A DNA stretch of 64,000 nt from Codonopsis lanceolata (taxonomy: Eukaryota; Streptophyta; Magnoliopsida; Asterales; Campanulaceae). Below are positions 60,455-64,000 of the stretch, piece by piece. The stretch is from the NCBI GenBank assembly GCA_013146195.2, contig CM028379.1, positions 85,533,661 through 85,597,660 on the forward strand, given 5' to 3'. Each line of letters begins with the position of its first letter. Position 1 is the first letter of the stretch. Made by a program: the position numbers and the translations under genes. A model generated the notes under the pieces. That model saw only the letters and a list, made by a program, of their open reading frames with translations. It searched no databases and was not told the DNA's origin.

Positions 60455-62290
60455 ACTAGGTTATTACTCGTGCGATGCACAGTTGACTTAGTATTGTTTA
60501 TGAAATTTAATTTTGTAGATATAATTTGTAAGTTATTTGAATGAACCAACAACAGCAAGATGTCCACATAATAAATAAATAAATAAATAAAGTGAGATCA
60601 CACTGAATCATCAAACCGAAAATCCATGCGAATTTTGTAGATTTAATTTGCAAGCTATTTCGTAGTGGTTGGTGTTAGTGGAAAATGTTTAATCAAATTG
60701 GATAAAATCTATTTTAAATTGATTAAGTTTTGATAAAATAATAAAAATTAAAAAACTTCTACCATGAGAATTGAGGAGTCCTAATCAAATTAAACTTGTC
60801 TAAATCAAATGTGATAAAATCTATCCGCAAATAAAAAACTTTTACAATGAAAATTTGGAGTACAAATTGATTGATTTTGACAAATAAATAATCAACTGAA
60901 ACATGTTAAAATCAAATGTGATAAAATCTATCTAATATTAATTGATTTTGACAACAAAAAATGGTTTAAAAAAAAACTTTTACCATGTATAAAGGAGTCA
61001 CCGGTTTTAAAATCTATTAGATTTTAATTTTTGGTAGAAAAAAAAGAATTATATAGATATATTTAGTACCATATGCATGGTTTTAATAATTTTTGTTTTA
61101 TTTGCAAAACTTTTTTATAATAAGATGATTTTCTAAACTTGTAATAAATAATTAATTTTTTTAATTAGAATAATTTGAAGAAAAAAACAAAAAAATAAGG
61201 TAAATATTCAAAATTGATCATATAGTCATGCAATTGAAAGATTAAAATCTATGAGAATTGATAAAATATATCCTCAAAAAAAAAATTACCGTAAAATTGG
61301 ATTTCTAATAAAGTGAAACGTGTTTAAATCAAATGTTATAAAATATATCGGGTATTAACTGATTTTGGCAACAAAAAATGGTAAAAAACAAAAAAATACC
61401 ATATATAAAGGAGGCACCAGTTTTAAAATTTATCCAGTTTTAATTTTTGATAGGAAAAAAAATTATAAACTTGTGTAGAAGGTGACACGTGGAAGCATAT
61501 ATTCTTTTAAAACTTTAAGCGTACAACAAAAAGTCGTCATGTGGTAACAACGACTTCTATTTTAATAATAGTTGATAGATAATTAATATATTAGTACTTA
61601 ATAATTAATAAATATAGATTAGTAGAATAACAAATAATATAGAATTATCCCGTGGATAATTTGTATAAATTAAAAATTATGAAAATAAAAAAAGATGGAA
61701 ATAGAAGAGTTTTAGTTAAATTAAACTTTTATAAATTAAAAATTATAAACTTTTACGAATAAAACTTTTTCAAGTAAAAAACTTTTTACCATTTGAGTGA
61801 CACGGGGCAAGTGATTTTGGCAACAAAAAAAATATGTGTAAAACTTTTTCAAGTAAAAAACAGTTAGTTAGGGTCACATGTTGGAGTGTTTAAATCTAAC
61901 TAATTGTAGTTAAAATCTAATAATGAGATAAAATTTATCCTAAACTAATCGTAACTTTGAAATCAATTGTGATAAAATATATCCGCATAAAAACTTATCC
62001 TAACTAACTGTAAAATCAAATGTGATAAAAACTAACTTTTTATCTCTAAAACTTTGAAATCAATTGTGATAATATCAAACTTATCATAACTAATCGTATA
62101 AAATTTATCCTAAACTAATTACAAAATCAAATGTGATAAAACTTTTATGAGTAAAATAAAAAAACTATAATTTATAAGAGGGTGACATGTGACATTATAT
62201 AATTTTTTTAAACTTTTTTACATTTTATAGAAAATCACCATGTGACAATAGCGGCTTCTGTTTTAGTTATAATTAATAGATTATTCTTTT
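60455..62290. repeat. AT-rich region with internal ~425-bp and ~700-bp repeats
   Basis: 60965-61040 resembles 61385-61460 ('accatgtataaaggagtcac', 'ttttaaaatctattagattt'). 61490-61600 resembles 62190-62285 ('catgtggtaacaacgacttc', 'gttgatagata'). The left side has 'ttattactcgtgcgatgcac', a phrase common near plant Helitron-like and other dispersed repeats. No coding sequence. Confidence 0.5.
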
Positions 62291-62479
62291 GACTTTTAAC
62301 AATGGTTTTTGACTATTGTTTTGGGCGGATCCAGGCACGCAATATGCATAAAGTACGGTGAGCCCGGTTGAAAAAGTTTTCTCCCATAACTTGATTTTGG
62401 CCCGCTTTATAGCCCAGTTCTGCTGTAGCCTTTAAGGATTGGGTAGGCTCGGGCAAAGGTATTTAATGTCGGGAAAAAA

Positions 62480-62700
62480 ATGCGGACAATCGTACTCTAT
62501 CACTTTACCTCTTGATATTTTTTTGAAACTTGAAAAATCCCTTTTGTATGTTTGATATCAGACGATGAATGCATTTGTGAATCACGATGTATGACATATA
62601 TTTTTTCGATTTTGAAAAAAAATCAAAATGTAAATCAGTTGAAACATTTTTAAGTGGACCGGTCTGAATTTCTCTCTTTAATGTTTTATTATATCATTAT
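62480..62700 (+). repeat. Dispersed repeat, partial copy C
   Basis: Contains 'gaatcacgatgtatgacata', 'tgtaaatcagttgaaac' and 'taagtggaccggtctgaatt', the right-hand landmarks of copies A (21600-22110) and B (35140-35720). Confidence 0.45.
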
Positions 62701-62793
62701 GACTCTTTGTCAGAACGGACAAAGTATTAAATAACAAAAAATAAATTTAAAAAGAGAGAAAATTATAGGTGGCTAATTTTTAATTAAGTTATA

Positions 62794-62941
62794 CTTCCTC
62801 CGTTCCGGGCAAAGAGTCAATGTTAGAAAGTCAAACTTTTTAAGAAAATTGCACTTTTATGTCTTAATTTTTAAAGTAAACTTTTTAAGTAGGACATCTA
62901 AAAATAGAATAGTGAACTATTTACCCAGAACGGAGAGAGGA
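62794..62941. mobile_element. Short MITE-like foldback
   Basis: Ends CTTCCTCCGTTCCGGGCAAA and, inverted, TCCTCTCTCCGTTCTGGGTA; about 148 bp. Flank duplication is unclear (TA on the left only). Confidence 0.6.
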
Positions 62942-63509
62942 CAAAATATAGTCCACTTAGTTAAGTATTTCCAGGTCCTTTTTGTGGGAGTGTGTTAGAT
63001 GGTACACAAAGCATCGACAAGGTATCTTAGGTAGTTTTGGTCGTTCATAAAAAAAATCCATTGTAATGGAGAACTTCATTACCACCTGACACTGAATACG
63101 AAAAATGCAATGTAATTGTAAAGTTGTAGAACATGTAACTCAAAGAGCTGCATCACTTAAAGACTCCAAGAAAGGGCGAGTAAGCCCGTCCTTTAAAGGC
63201 CTTAAAATCTATATCTATACATGTATAAAGCCCAAGTAGTCTAATAATAATAAAATTTCGTCAAAATTTGCATTCTTAAAATAGTAACTCATATTTACAA
63301 CAAACATTTAAAACAAATATTTATAACTACTTGAAACTAGCACCTAGAAATTAAAACAACTACATTAATTGTTGTGTCATCCAAACACACCTTTTATGCA
63401 AACAATTGTTAGTTTTTCACCAAATGACCTTCAGAAAAATCCTTGTGCAAAAAATTTCAATGAACTGAATCACAAATACCCACAAATAATTTTAACTGAA
63501 TGACTAATC

Positions 63510-63566
<57 letters not shown>

Positions 63567-64000
63567 TAAAACGATGTCGTTTTATTATCGGCAAGTCAAG
63601 CGGAGTAAACAAGCCAAGATATTAAATTTGTCTTTTTAATTGTTATTGATTATTAATATTTATATTGAAATGAGCCATAAATGGGCTTAAATCGTTACAA
63701 ATAGAATAATTTGAGTCAATTTTCAATTGCTCATCATCAATTGAATTTGTTTAGTATATAAGTTTCATCATTCAATTAATATGTGTTGGATTACGGACAC
63801 GTCAGACTCAATTTTTTTTTAGTCTTTCAGAGGTTGGAGTATAATATGGTGAAATTTGGGACAATCTCATTTTCAACTGCTATCTACTACGTTTTTTTAA
63901 CCGGGAAAAAAAATACTCTTGGCCCGAAAGGACGAGTATATCTTGATGAATACATGCTTGCAGTAAGCATCAGCATTGCCCTACATGATTTTGATGTATA
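62942..64000. other. AT-rich, no gene seen; (AT)n microsatellite 63516-63562
   Basis: The AT run is followed by the palindrome TAAAACGATGTCGTTTTA (63567-63584). No gene recognised up to the window end. Confidence 0.5.

Noticed and set aside
60455..62290. A complete Helitron
   Set aside because: The 'actcgtgcgatgcac' phrase and internal repeats suggested one, but I could not find a TC start, a CTRR end with hairpin, or an A-T insertion site.

Overview
The window is nuclear DNA from a flowering plant, most likely a eudicot. It is AT-rich, has introns with GT-AG borders, is dense in LTR retrotransposons and MITEs, and carries plant genes: ribosomal protein eL22 under a telo-box/site II promoter, a biotin synthase BIO2 relic, a CYP710A relic, a ClpB-type chaperone and a VQ-motif fragment. 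No species is claimed. A run of exactly 100 N (43192-43291) marks a scaffold gap.

Only one gene looks fully intact: two-exon eL22 (minus, 33167-34925). A second, the ClpB/Hsp100-like gene (minus, 22312-26814), keeps seven clean splice junctions but has one single-base frameshift, no recognisable N domain, and altered catalytic and pore residues in its first AAA+ module. Everything else from host genes is relic: CYP710A (4346-5146), BIO2 scattered over 6258-18669, a KH-domain exon pair (29735-29989) and a plastid petA scrap (28464-28600).

Mobile DNA dominates. The BIO2 relic holds a solo LTR with 5-bp TSD (6983-7533), a Stowaway MITE (7830-8087), and a complete but decayed Ty1/copia element (8371-17315, TSD TCATA, PBS and PPT visible). 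The copia is itself interrupted by a 2-kb LTR-like insertion (12889-14929, TSD ATAAA) and a Tourist-like MITE (16697-16997, TSD TTA). Further right lie a 5'-truncated L1-type LINE with a 14-bp TSD (30785-32328), a hAT-type element with 8-bp TSD (35837-36555), and the 5' two-thirds of a Tat-lineage Ty3/gypsy element (37233-43191) that runs into the N gap.

The most interesting unit is at 45241-46613. It is a Mutator-type element with about 177-bp terminal inverted repeats and a perfect 9-bp target duplication. Its interior is a piece of a VQ-motif protein gene, so it is a Pack-MULE, a gene-capturing transposon. The captured gene has a frameshift and an internal 220-bp tandem duplication. Right of 46.6 kb I see no gene. 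That part is AT-rich with MITEs, degenerate direct repeats, microsatellites and a probable long LTR (56782-59517) carrying a 1.34-kb insert between 64-bp direct repeats.
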